This document shows positions 8,925-16,331 of a stretch of DNA of 49,178 nucleotides, piece by piece. How positions within the stretch are numbered: position 1 is the stretch's first letter; the number at the start of each line of letters is the position of its first letter. Made by a program: the position numbers and the translations under genes. Origin of the DNA: an uncultured Bacteroidales bacterium (GTDB lineage Bacteria; Bacteroidota; Bacteroidia; Bacteroidales; UBA932); NCBI GenBank assembly GCA_944326265.1, contig CALVDE010000015.1, positions 1 to 49,178 on the forward strand, written 5' to 3'. Below the pieces are notes generated by a model. It worked only from the letters and a program-made list of their open reading frames with translations, ran no database searches and had not been told where the DNA came from.

Positions 8925-10592
8925 TTGATGAGAAATAATTTTTCTGCATTCATATTTTCAATAGTTCTTGTTTTTACCGGGTGCAGGGACCAGCGTGACT
9001 CCCTGCCTCCGGTAATTGTGCTTGAACAGCAGATCTACGAGACAATGACGGGAGAGGCGGTGACCGTCACTCCGGAGTACAGGAACTGTGGTGAAGGGAC
9101 AGTGTACCTTTGGACCTGTGACGGGGAAACTCTGTCCACGGAGCCATCCTTGACATTTTCCCGGAATGTGCGTGGAGAGTATTGGATACAGCTGACAGTC
9201 GGCAATTCCGCCGGAGAGGACAGGGCGGAGATCCGTATCGATGTCTATGACGTAGCTCCTCCCGAGATATCCTTGCCTGGAGCGGCTGCCGGATTCTCGG
9301 TCCTGAAAGATTCGTCCCTGGTGCTGGCTCCGGAAGTCCGGTCTGCTCTGCCTGTCACATATTCGTGGAGTATTGGCGGAAAGCCTGTCTCCGCTGATTC
9401 TGTCCTGACATTCCCTACCGATGAGACGGGGCTGTTTGAGGTAAGTTTCAGCGCGGAGAACCGCGACGGTGCTGACGAGATAGAGTTTACCGTAGAGGTG
9501 CTCAGCCCCGGGGATGCGTTCTCCTGGACATTTGACCGGACGGAATACGGGATATGCTCCGGACGCAGCCTGATGCTGCGGCCGCTGGACATAGAGCATC
9601 CCTTCGACGCGGTGTACACATGGGCCGTGGACGGAAGCGAGGTGCAGAGCGGCCAGGCTCCGGAATATGTATTTGACCTTACAGCGGAGGGCAGCCATAC
9701 CGTGAATGTGACCATGCGGAACTCCTATACCACCGCCTCGCAGGACCTGACGGTGACGGTACTGCCTGCCGAAGGCACCTATTTCCGCCCGGCTGACGGC
9801 TCCAGCAGCCCGCTGATCTCGCGGGTCTACGAATACACCCCTGCTCCCGGTCAGTTCATCAACGAGGGTTATACAGCAGCCACGCCGGTCGAAGCATGTG
9901 ACTATGCCTTCCAGCGTCTGTCGGAAGGTCAGTTCGTGTCGCTCGGGGCATTCGGCGGCTATATCATAGTCGGATTCGACCACAGTGTGGAGAGCGGCGG
10001 CGAAAGTGCCCTGGACCTACAGATTACCGGCAATGCCCACAGCTCCTCGTCCGAGCCCGGCATCATCTGGGTCAGCCAGGACGAGAACGGCAACGGCCTG
10101 CCCGACGACACCTGGTACGAGCTGCGCGGCTCCGAATACGGCAAGCCGGAGACGTGGCAGGACTATGCGGTCACCTACTACCGCCCCACAGAGCCAGGTA
10201 CGGACATCGAATGGACAGACAACAGGGGCGGGTACGGTACAGTGGATTATCTCCCGGCCTACCATCATCAGGACACCTACTTCCCCGCATGGATTACCTC
10301 CGGCAGCTACACCCTGCGCGGCACCCGCCTTGAAGACCGTCTTGAAGACCAGAACGGCAACGGTTCGCTGTGGATAGGACATCCGTTTGACTGGGGCTAT
10401 GCCGACAACTGGAGCGAGACAGACCCCGACATCGACAAGTTCAGCATCTCCAATGCAGTGCGCTGGGACGGAGAGCCGGCGGACCTGAGGTACATCGACT
10501 TCGTCAAGATCCAGTGCGGCGTACAGGCCAAGGGCGGCTGGACCGGAGAGCAGTCCACCGAACTGACAGTCATCCGCGATCTGCACCTGTAG
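8925..10592 (+). CDS. PKD-like surface lipoprotein of the cobalamin locus
   Basis: 555 residues. Short lipoprotein signal (VFTGC, Cys near residue 20). About three Ig/PKD-like domains follow (YLWTCDGETLSTEPSLTF, YSWSIGGKPVSADSVLTF, YTWAVDGSEVQSGQAPEY, each with a WxxDG or WSIGG strand and a closing TVTV/TVEVL strand). The C-terminal domain of about 260 residues opens GQFINEGYT and contains GAFGGYIIVGFDHSV, GNAHSSSSEPGIIWV, DENGNGLPDDTWYELRGSEY, HPFDWGYADNW and YIDFVKIQCGV. This C-terminal domain is typical of uncharacterised Bacteroidales cell-surface proteins often found beside btuB. It starts 7 bp after the DUF4465 gene, so the four genes form one riboswitch-controlled operon. A B12-related surface role is inferred from context. 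Confidence 0.78.
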   Translation: MMRNNFSAFIFSIVLVFTGCRDQRDSLPPVIVLEQQIYETMTGEAVTVTPEYRNCGEGTVYLWTCDGETLSTEPSLTFSRNVRGEYWIQLTVGNSAGEDRAEIRIDVYDVAPPEISLPGAAAGFSVLKDSSLVLAPEVRSALPVTYSWSIGGKPVSADSVLTFPTDETGLFEVSFSAENRDGADEIEFTVEVLSPGDAFSWTFDRTEYGICSGRSLMLRPLDIEHPFDAVYTWAVDGSEVQSGQAPEYVFDLTAEGSHTVNVTMRNSYTTASQDLTVTVLPAEGTYFRPADGSSSPLISRVYEYTPAPGQFINEGYTAATPVEACDYAFQRLSEGQFVSLGAFGGYIIVGFDHSVESGGESALDLQITGNAHSSSSEPGIIWVSQDENGNGLPDDTWYELRGSEYGKPETWQDYAVTYYRPTEPGTDIEWTDNRGGYGTVDYLPAYHHQDTYFPAWITSGSYTLRGTRLEDRLEDQNGNGSLWIGHPFDWGYADNWSETDPDIDKFSISNAVRWDGEPADLRYIDFVKIQCGVQAKGGWTGEQSTELTVIRDLHL

Positions 10593-10642
10593 CCGCGCCT
10601 CCCTCCGGACGGCACGGCATTTCCTTCTGAACGGATGCTGCT

Positions 10643-10948
10643 TTATTTTATCTGAAACATCTTGGCGAAGCCCGTCATATCGAAGACTTCCCTAACAGTG
10701 GGCTGCAATGCGCTCAGCGTTACCTGTCCGCCCTTGGCGTCGACGGATTTTTTCAGCTTCAGGAATATCCGCAGACCGGAGCTGCTGATGTATTCCAGCT
10801 TCCGGCAGTCAAGCAATAGCTGCGGATGCTCCATGGCCCATACGGGCTCCAGCGCCTGTTCAAATTCGGGAGCAGCCGCCGTGTCCATACGTCCTTCGAT
10901 GGTGACGGCAGTCTCTGCTCCGCTATCGGTAAGTGTTACTTTCAACAT
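10643..10948 (-). CDS. STAS-domain anti-sigma factor antagonist
   Basis: 101 residues, one STAS domain. The family hallmark YISSSGLRIFLKL carries the serine normally phosphorylated by a partner kinase; before it lies LLLDCRKLEYI and after it DMTGFAKMFQI. STAS antagonists bind anti-sigma factors or kinases and release their targets. No partner kinase lies within the window. It follows the truncated SLC13 gene by 12 bp on the same strand, so it may have lost its original promoter if the break upstream is real. Confidence 0.85.
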   Translation of the reverse strand: MLKVTLTDSGAETAVTIEGRMDTAAAPEFEQALEPVWAMEHPQLLLDCRKLEYISSSGLRIFLKLKKSVDAKGGQVTLSALQPTVREVFDMTGFAKMFQIK

Positions 10949-10960
10949 AGTTATTCTTAA

Positions 10961-12316
10961 TTAAAAAGGAAATATCATGGGGGTGAATACAAGTGTCGCA
11001 ATCAGCATGATGACATTCATGATGATGCCCACGCGCATAAAGTCGGAGAACCGGTAGCCGCCGGGACCGTACACCAGCATGTGGGTCGGAGAGCCGATGG
11101 GCGAGGCAAAGCACAGGCTCACTGATATGAGCAGTCCGATGCAGAATGTGAGCGGATTGACATCCATCACCAGCGCCGTCTGATAAGCCACCGGATAGAG
11201 AATGGCGGCGGCAGCCGTGTTGCTGACGAACTCCGACAGTACGACACCGCACACGCAGATACACGTCAGTACCCAGAACGGACTGTTCCCCGCCAATGCC
11301 AGGAGATTGTCAGCCAGCAGCTCTGCCAGTCCGACCCTTTCAATAGCCATACCCATGCACACCGAGCCGGCGAATATCATCAGGATACTCCAGTCTATGC
11401 TCTCCCGCGCCTGCTTGATGCTGCAGCAGCGGGTAATGATCATTGCGAATGCCGCCAGGAAACAGGAGGACATCAGCGGCAGTACGTTGAACGACGACAG
11501 CAGTATCATCGCCAGCATGATGAGAGCCGAGAGCACGGTCTTCCTGCCGATGTTAGGCACATTCTCAGAATCGAAGAGCTGCAGTTCGGAGGCATAGCTG
11601 TCCTGCCGCTTTAGGAATGACTGGCTGCACTCCAGCAACAGCGTGTCGCCTTTTTCCAGCACCACTTCCCGAGGACTTTCCTGGATACGCTCGCCTTCCC
11701 TGGCGACAGCCACCAGGACCACATCGTTGCTCTCCTCGAAGTCCGTATCCCTCATCTTCTTACCGACTAGGGAGCTGGTGAATTTCACGTTCGCCATCTG
11801 TAGGCGGCGGTTGCCCTCCACCTCATTGAGTGCGAAGACATGATGCGTGGCATTGACCAGCTGATGCGTTTTCTTCAGTTCCAGGATACGCGCAACATCT
11901 CCCGAGAATATCAGCCTGTCGCCGCCGAAAATGAATTCGTCCTTGCTCACAGGCGAGATGATCTCATGGTCAAAGCGGATAATCTCGATGATATGGCCTC
12001 CCTCCACATTGTAAAGCCCGGCTTCCTCCACAGTCTTGCCGACGTGGGGACATTCCGTAGGCACCAGAAGCTCAACCGTATAGTCCGAGACATTCTCCAG
12101 CGCGTCTTCCTGCGACTTGCGCACCGGCAGCAGACGGCCGAGAGCCAGCATCGAGAGGATGCCCACCGCAAGGCACAGCTCGCTCTCGATGCGCTCCTTC
12201 TGGGCGGTCGTTCTCACCCATTTCAAGGGACATTCCAAGGGTGGTTTCGGCGGCAGCAGCAAGAACATCGGCATCGGCTGCGCTGACGGCCGCATAGGCA
12301 AGGCCTGCGTGGACAT
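10961..12316 (-). pseudogene. SLC13-family transporter missing its N-terminal half
   Basis: The open frame is 451 codons, but only about residues 48 onward look native. Two regulatory TrkA-C/RCK_C domains lie at about 75-150 and 160-245 (ELLVPTECPHVGKTVEEAGL; SSLVGKKMRDTDFEE, VVLEKGDTLLLEC). A C-terminal membrane half follows, with LSEFVSNTAAAAILYPV and GLLISVSLCFASPIGSPT, the NTA and SPIG-type sodium/substrate motifs of the divalent-anion/Na symporters. Full-length relatives have a matching N-terminal membrane half before RCK_C; here it is absent and the first 35-45 codons (Pro/Met-rich) are the antisense of an unrelated + strand gene. The product is probably non-functional. Confidence 0.75.
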
Positions 12317-12518
12317 GGTCTACGCTATGACGGAGGAGGAGCACCATGCCCTGGTGGAGCGCATCGAGTCCCGTCACGGCCTGCGGCAGCTCTCTTACAT
12401 GAAGGAGCTCGGCATGGGCAATGACCGCTATATCATCATTGACCTGGATAACGGCGGCAGGCGCATCACCGTCGGGGAGGCCGTCAAGGACCTTAGGCCC
12501 TTCGTCGCAGAGCAGTAG
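12237..12518 (+). pseudogene. 3' remnant of an unrecognised gene
   Basis: About 93 codons with good coding character, beginning KGGFGGSSKNIGIGCADG and ending LRPFVAEQ with a TAG stop. Upstream the frame continues only through antisense of the SLC13 gene, so the 5' part is gone. I do not recognise the family; features are a Gly/Ser-rich start, a central MTEEEHHALVERIE helix and an IIIDLDNGGRRITVGEAV segment. Its last 71 bp are repeated at 13598-13668 beyond the DUF3990 module. Confidence 0.6.
12447..12517 (+). repeat. Left copy of a 71-bp direct repeat (gene 3' end)
   Basis: The segment starting GATAACGGCGGCAGGCGCAT encodes the last 23 residues and stop of the truncated + strand gene. It matches 13598-13668 at 68 of 71 positions. 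The two copies flank the three-gene DUF3791/DUF3990 module. Confidence 0.92.
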
Positions 12519-12574
12519 TAGTATATATTTAGATAAGTGCAGTAACGTGCAAAAAGTTAAAAGTGACGGTTTTA

Positions 12575-12805
12575 TCAGAAAATCTTGCCTGAAGTGAGTT
12601 CGTTTTGAAGATAGTCGTAGATATATCCGGCACTTTGGAAATAAAGTCCGGTGGCAGGATCTGAAAGACGCTCAAAGGTGTCGGAGTTGTAGAGGACAGT
12701 CAATGCTTCCTGCATGCTGTAGCCCCAGTTCTCCATAAGCATCTGGGTCAACTCTACCGTCAACGCCTCCTGCAAATGCTCTATCTGTCTACTGTTCAGT
12801 CTCAT
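12575..12805 (-). CDS. DUF3791 protein (second copy in the module)
   Basis: 76 residues, small and acidic, with the DUF3791 pattern: long N-terminal helix, NWGYSMQEALTVLYNSDTFERL, then GLYFQSAGYIYDYLQNEL. DUF3791 proteins almost always neighbour DUF3990 proteins and are thought to act as the antitoxin-like or adaptor partner; no biochemical role is established that I can cite. Its ATG overlaps the stop of the DUF3990 gene (ATGA at 12802-12805), so the two are translationally coupled. Confidence 0.8.
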   Translation of the reverse strand: MRLNSRQIEHLQEALTVELTQMLMENWGYSMQEALTVLYNSDTFERLSDPATGLYFQSAGYIYDYLQNELTSGKIF

Positions 12806-13281
12806 ATTCTGCTTAAATAGGATAATGCCCTGTCTGTCCCGAAGAAATACTGGATAGTCAGTCCTTTGGTGTACCGCAGTTCTTCGACTAATTGCCTCAT
12901 CGTGATAATACCGTCGGTATATCTTCTGAGCTGAAATGTCACACCGTCATCGGCAATAGGGCCGACCACAATATCATAGTCATGCACAGGCTGTGGTTGA
13001 TGACGGTCCCGGTTCTTCAATACAAATTCCGCCCATTCCTCACAGTAGTCGTCAAACCGTTTTATCTTTAATCCGTCAGCAATGGCACCATCCTCGTTCC
13101 ATTCAAAAACGGTTACCGAATGGCTTCCTTGTTTCAACAAGTCTACGACTTGGGCAGCTCTTTCCTGTGCCTGAGCCGGGTCGTGGGAAAGGTAGAAACC
13201 GCGGCCGAAATCCTTGAAAGGCTTTGAACGCGATAAGTCCGGTCGCTCTATTGTCACATTTGATCCGTGATACAGTCTCAT
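12802..13281 (-). CDS. DUF3990 putative ADP-ribosyltransferase-like toxin
   Basis: 159 residues from the ATG at 13281. That start gives MRLYHGSNVTIERPDL, the conserved opening of the family, and overlaps the upstream DUF3791 stop as ATGA; an ATG nine codons earlier is less likely. Motifs are LYHGS near the N-terminus and KDFGRGFYLSHDPAQAQERA. They resemble the His and Tyr elements of ADP-ribosyltransferase folds. A later YDIVVGPIADDGV and ITMRQLVEELRYTKGLTIQY are family hallmarks. The role as a toxin or effector ART is inferred from fold resemblance and the DUF3791 neighbours on both sides. AT-richer than the flanks, consistent with transfer. Confidence 0.8.
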   Translation of the reverse strand: MRLYHGSNVTIERPDLSRSKPFKDFGRGFYLSHDPAQAQERAAQVVDLLKQGSHSVTVFEWNEDGAIADGLKIKRFDDYCEEWAEFVLKNRDRHQPQPVHDYDIVVGPIADDGVTFQLRRYTDGIITMRQLVEELRYTKGLTIQYFFGTDRALSYLSRI

Positions 13282-13502
13282 GCCAATCGCCCTCCATTCC
13301 GACTGCATACCAGGACGAGGTCGCTGATAGTGTCCTCGAAGGACTGGGTATGCATCACATTGTAGTGAGTGAAAAAGAAATCAAGTCCCTTGAAACGCTG
13401 CAAATAGTTGTATGCCTGCTTTTTGCTCAGATTAAAAGCAGCGGCGAAGTCGGCTATCAGCGCAACTGTATACTCCAGTTTATTTTTTTCTGTACGGGAC
13501 AT
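13278..13502 (-). CDS. DUF3791 protein (first gene of the module)
   Basis: 74 residues from the ATG at 13502, beginning MSRTEKNKLEYTVALIADFA. A start 31 codons further upstream would add an unrelated hydrophobic tail (MVLLHFIYLHLF), so I reject it. Pattern: an IADFAAAFNLSKKQAYNYLQRFKG helix-turn-helix-like segment, then FFFTHYNVMHTQSFEDTISDLVLVC. It overlaps the DUF3990 start by ATGA and is the first gene of the coupled trio. Confidence 0.8.
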   Translation of the reverse strand: MSRTEKNKLEYTVALIADFAAAFNLSKKQAYNYLQRFKGLDFFFTHYNVMHTQSFEDTISDLVLVCSRNGGRLA

Positions 13503-13597
13503 ATTTTCATTTTCCACAAAAATAAGAATAAATCGGATATCATAAGTTTGCCCTGGTGGAAAAAGGTGCAAATAAATAAAATGTAGCAGCACCATGT

Positions 13598-13668
13598 GAT
13601 AACGGCGGCAGGCGCATCACCGTCGGGGAGGCCGTCAAGGGCCTTAGGCCCTTCGTCGCGAAGCAGTA
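13598..13668 (+). repeat. Right copy of the 71-bp direct repeat
   Basis: Matches 12447-12517 with three differences. Read in the same frame it still encodes a 23-residue tail with D-to-G and E-to-K changes and ends in TAA instead of TAG. There is no open frame leading into it from the left; it is an orphaned gene end. Confidence 0.92.
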
Positions 13669-13679
13669 ATTTATGTAAA

Positions 13680-13698
13680 TTTGGAGTTGAACTCCAAA
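13680..13698. promoter_or_regulatory. 19-bp palindrome, possible operator
   Basis: TTTGGAGTTGAACTCCAAA has perfect 9-bp arms around a single G. It lies in the intergenic region 47 bp before the membrane protein gene and just after the right 71-bp repeat. No T-tract follows, so a protein-binding site is more likely than a terminator. Confidence 0.5.
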
Positions 13699-13744
13699 AA
13701 TGCATAAACAGCGTGATGAGAAATAAATGTAGTATATTCGCGGC

Positions 13745-14431
13745 ATGAAAAAAGCGGATATAGTATTTGTGTGCGCGGTGGTGGCGGTGTTCCTGCCTTT
13801 CGTGCTTTCGGAGCCTGTCTACGAGGCCTATAAGAGTTTCAATGCCGCTCACGGGATGATCGTGAGCTTCATCAAGTTCGCGGTGCTCTCGACCGCCGGC
13901 GAGATGCTGGGGGCGCGTATCACTACCGGACGTTACTACTATAAGGGCTTCGGCCTGATATCAAAGATGCTGGTCTGGGGCATCCTCGGCATGGGCATCA
14001 ACATGGCGATGATCATCTTCTCGTCCGGCACTCCGGCATTCCTGGAGTACATGGGACTGACCGGCGCCACTGAGTTCCTCGCCGGGCCGATATGCTGGCA
14101 GAAGGTGCTGGTGGCCTTCTGCGTCTCGGTGGCCATGAACTCGATATTCGCTCCGGTATTCATGACCCTTCACAAGATATGCGACATCCATATAGCGGAT
14201 TACAACGGCTCAGCCCTGGCCCTGATACGGCCCTGGAAGATGGGCGAGCTCTTCTGCCGCGTCAACTGGAAGGCCCAGTGGGGCTTCGTCTTCAAGAAGA
14301 CCATCCCCCTGTTCTGGTTCCCGGCCCATACGGTGACCTTCCTGCTGCCGCCCTCCGGCCGCGTTCTCTGCGCCGCCCTGCTCGGGGTCGCCCTCGGCGT
14401 GCTCCTGGCCCTGGCTGCCCGCAAGAAATAA
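13745..14431 (+). CDS. Multi-pass inner-membrane protein, Mpv17/PMP22-like
   Basis: 228 residues with about five hydrophobic segments: an N-terminal helix (VFVCAVVAVFLPFVL), one around SFIKFAVLSTAGEMLG, one at SKMLVWGILGMGINMAMIIF, one at VLVAFCVSVAMNSIFAP and a C-terminal one (ALLGVALGVLLALA). The segment WGFVFKKTIPLFWFPAHTVTFLLP resembles the conserved core of Mpv17/PMP22-like proteins, but the similarity is by eye and the function is unknown. A TATATTCGC box ends 4 bp before the ATG, which would make any transcript from it nearly leaderless. The N-terminus fits the ATG at 13745 (MKKAD). Confidence 0.6.
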   Translation: MKKADIVFVCAVVAVFLPFVLSEPVYEAYKSFNAAHGMIVSFIKFAVLSTAGEMLGARITTGRYYYKGFGLISKMLVWGILGMGINMAMIIFSSGTPAFLEYMGLTGATEFLAGPICWQKVLVAFCVSVAMNSIFAPVFMTLHKICDIHIADYNGSALALIRPWKMGELFCRVNWKAQWGFVFKKTIPLFWFPAHTVTFLLPPSGRVLCAALLGVALGVLLALAARKK

Positions 14432-14477
14432 CCGAATTGTCGGGAAATGTTTGGATTGGCAGGTTTTTATGCCTAGC

Positions 14478-14491
14478 TTAGCATCTGCTAA
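14478..14491. promoter_or_regulatory. Palindrome in the lipoprotein promoter region
   Basis: TTAGCATCTGCTAA (6-bp arms, 2-bp centre) lies 21 bp before the lipoprotein ATG, overlapping a -7-like TAGCTTAGC. The upstream region of the paralogue at 17775 shares TTTTATRCCTARCTT but not the palindrome. Confidence 0.4.
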
Positions 14492-14512
14492 ACTTTTAGA
14501 ATCGTAACAGTT

Positions 14513-14959
14513 ATGGGAAAGATTATCAAGTTTCTGCTTATCTGCCTTGGCTTTAAGTCGTTGACAGCCTGCGACATCTTTGACGGGACAAAGGAGTATG
14601 GGACACCATATGCGGAGTATGAGGTCAAGGGCAGGGTGTCGGATGCTGAAGGCTCTCCTATACAGGGCATCAGGGTAAGTATGGGTGAGTCGCAGAGCAG
14701 CCACTTGGATTCCGTGACCGTCACCGATGCCGAAGGCCGTTTCCACGTCATTTACGGTACATTCCCGTACAATGACAATACTTTTGACATTCAGTTTACG
14801 GACATAGACGGAGAGGCCGGAGGCGGTCTCTTTGAGGAGCAGACCGTCACCGTTCAGGCCGAAATGACAGAGGAAGGCGACGGCTGGGACGAGGGCGACT
14901 ATGCCGTAAAGGAAGATGTGAATGTAACGCTTGAGCTTAAAAAGGACAGCGAAGAGTAG
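14513..14959 (+). CDS. Radical SAM-associated putative lipoprotein (TIGR04134-like)
   Basis: 148 residues. The N-terminus is a signal peptide with lipobox SLTAC (Cys20), preceded by a conserved ICLGFKSLTACDIF block that includes a second cysteine at residue 11. The mature part is one small beta-rich domain: KGRVSDAEGSPIQGIRV and SVTVTDAEGRFHV suggest a CarboxypepD_reg-like fold, then DIDGEAGGGLFEEQTVT, and an acidic C-terminus. It is the type of lipoprotein encoded directly before a TIGR04133 radical SAM/SPASM protein in Bacteroidales; here the gap is 2 bp. It is plausibly the substrate of that enzyme; no modification site is known. A second copy lies at 17775-18197. Confidence 0.8.
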   Translation: MGKIIKFLLICLGFKSLTACDIFDGTKEYGTPYAEYEVKGRVSDAEGSPIQGIRVSMGESQSSHLDSVTVTDAEGRFHVIYGTFPYNDNTFDIQFTDIDGEAGGGLFEEQTVTVQAEMTEEGDGWDEGDYAVKEDVNVTLELKKDSEE

Positions 14960-14961
14960 TC

Positions 14962-16038
14962 ATGCGTTCTTTGTCCGTCAGGCAGAAGCTGGCACTGGAG
15001 CTGGCCCGTCCGCTGCACAGGGAACTGGCTGAAAAGCACGTTCTGCGCGACCTGTTCTGGGAGTGTACTCTAAGATGCTCCCTGCGTTGCCGTCACTGCG
15101 GCAGTGACTGTCACACTACAGCCTCGGTAAAGGACATGCCTTTTGAGGATTTCGCCAGGGTCCTGCGCCGCATATCCGAAAAATACAATCCGCATAAAGT
15201 CTTCGTCATAGTTACAGGCGGGGAACCGTTGATGCGCCCCGACATAGTCTCGTGTGGAAGGGCCATCTATGACATGGGCTTTCCGTGGGGTATTGTCACG
15301 AACGGTATGCTGCTGGACCGCAGGCGTTTCGATTCCCTGCTCAAGGCCGGTATCCACAGTGCGACGATAAGCGTGGACGGGTTCGAGGCCGATCACGACT
15401 GGATGCGCGGTGTCCCAGGCAGTTTCAGGAAGGCCACGGAAGGTGTCCGGATGTTCACGGAAGTGGAAGACGTGATATTCGATGTCGTCACATGTGCCAA
15501 CCGGCGCAATCTGGCATCGCTGCCCGAGTTCAAGGAGTTCCTTATATCCCTTGGCCTCAAGCGGTGGAGGATATTCACGGTCTTTCCGTCAGGCCGGGCT
15601 GCCGATGACCCGGAAATGCAGCTTTCTCCGGAACAGTTTGACTCTCTGATGGAATTCATCGTGAATACCAGAAAAGAAGGCCGTATTCATCTCAATTACG
15701 GCTGCGAGAATTTCCTAGGAGGCTACGAGGGCCTTGTCCGGGACAATTTCTTCAGCTGCAACGCCGGTCTGACCACTTCTTCTATCCTCGCCAACGGAGA
15801 CATAGCGGCCTGCGCCAGCATCCGCAGCGACTACGCCCAGGGCAATATCTATCGGGGCGACGATTTCATCGATGTCTGGGAGAACCGCTATCAGGTATTC
15901 CGGGACCGCAGCTGGATGCGGGAGCGAGGAGATGAATGCGGCCGCTGCAAGTATTTCCGGTACTGTCTCGGAGGCTCTATGCATCTGCGTGAATCCGACG
16001 GATCTCTCCGTCCCGGCACCTGCCGGATGTTGCGGTAA
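14962..16038 (+). CDS. Radical SAM/SPASM protein (TIGR04133-like)
   Basis: 358 residues. The 4Fe-4S radical SAM motif is CSLRCRHC (Cys39, Cys43, Cys46). VTGGEPLMRPDI (GGEP for SAM binding), ATISVDGF and NFFSCNAGLTTSSILANGDI follow. The SPASM auxiliary-cluster cysteines appear in CNAGL, IAACASI, CGRCKYFRYC and the terminal TCRMLR (Cys354). SPASM enzymes typically modify peptides or proteins, or mature sulfatases. The immediate upstream lipoprotein, separated by 2 bp, marks this as the lipoprotein-associated clade rather than an anaerobic sulfatase-maturing enzyme. The substrate is unproven. The last codons fall in a repeat shared with 16932-16965, directly behind a zeta-toxin module. Confidence 0.87.
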   Translation: MRSLSVRQKLALELARPLHRELAEKHVLRDLFWECTLRCSLRCRHCGSDCHTTASVKDMPFEDFARVLRRISEKYNPHKVFVIVTGGEPLMRPDIVSCGRAIYDMGFPWGIVTNGMLLDRRRFDSLLKAGIHSATISVDGFEADHDWMRGVPGSFRKATEGVRMFTEVEDVIFDVVTCANRRNLASLPEFKEFLISLGLKRWRIFTVFPSGRAADDPEMQLSPEQFDSLMEFIVNTRKEGRIHLNYGCENFLGGYEGLVRDNFFSCNAGLTTSSILANGDIAACASIRSDYAQGNIYRGDDFIDVWENRYQVFRDRSWMRERGDECGRCKYFRYCLGGSMHLRESDGSLRPGTCRMLR

Positions 16039-16045
16039 ATCAACT
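16012..16045 (+). repeat. Left copy of a 34-bp direct repeat (rSAM 3' end)
   Basis: Encodes the last residues PGTCRMLR and the stop of the radical SAM gene plus 7 bp. It matches 16932-16965 at 29 of 34 positions, offset 920 bp. The core TGCCGGATG.TGCGGTAAATCAA is nearly exact. Confidence 0.8.
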
Positions 16046-16060
16046 ATATCAAGGAATATT

Positions 16061-16084
16061 CCGGGGCTTCCCGGTTCTTTATTT
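16061..16084 (+). terminator. Intrinsic terminator after the radical SAM gene
   Basis: CCGGG-GCTT-CCCGG (5-bp stem, 4-nt loop, 16061-16074) followed by TTCTTTATTT. It lies 22 bp after the radical SAM stop and before the promoter of the zeta module. Confidence 0.55.
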
Positions 16085-16096
16085 CGAAGAATTCTG

Positions 16097-16105
16097 TATA
16101 TTCGC
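16097..16105 (+). promoter_or_regulatory. -7-like box of the zeta module
   Basis: TATATTCGC, a TAnnTTTG variant with C for the third T, 22 bp before the first gene of the module. The same nonamer is found at 13733, 19546 (minus) and 33124 (minus). Confidence 0.45.
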
Positions 16106-16127
16106 AATAATTTCTAAGAATCAGAAT

Positions 16128-16331
16128 ATGACTGCAACAGAATTAAACAGATACCGTCTTACCGAAATAGAGGAACCTACAGACGAAATGCTGTCTGCTA
16201 TAATGCAGGAGGTCTGCGAAGAGGCGGTACGTAAAGAAAAGGCTGCCAGTAGACGGTACTTTGATGAATTGCGCAGGATGTGCGATGAATACCGCAGGAC
16301 ATGGGAACACAGATTACAACAGGCTCAATGA
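16128..16331 (+). CDS. Putative antitoxin of the zeta-type module
   Basis: 67 residues, highly charged, predicted as two helices: ELNRYRLTEIEEPTDEMLSA then a long amphipathic helix rich in Glu, Arg and Lys ending HRLQQAQ. No family name is secure. Small charged proteins in this position, overlapping a zeta-like kinase start by ATGATG (16328-16333), are the usual antitoxin partner in Bacteroidales. The role is inferred from position only. Confidence 0.6.
   Translation: MTATELNRYRLTEIEEPTDEMLSAIMQEVCEEAVRKEKAASRRYFDELRRMCDEYRRTWEHRLQQAQ

Noticed and set aside
14962-16038. Radical SAM enzyme as the maturase for the sulfatase at 46100
   Set aside because: It is coupled to a lipoprotein gene and is of the lipoprotein-associated type; the sulfatase is 30 kb away.
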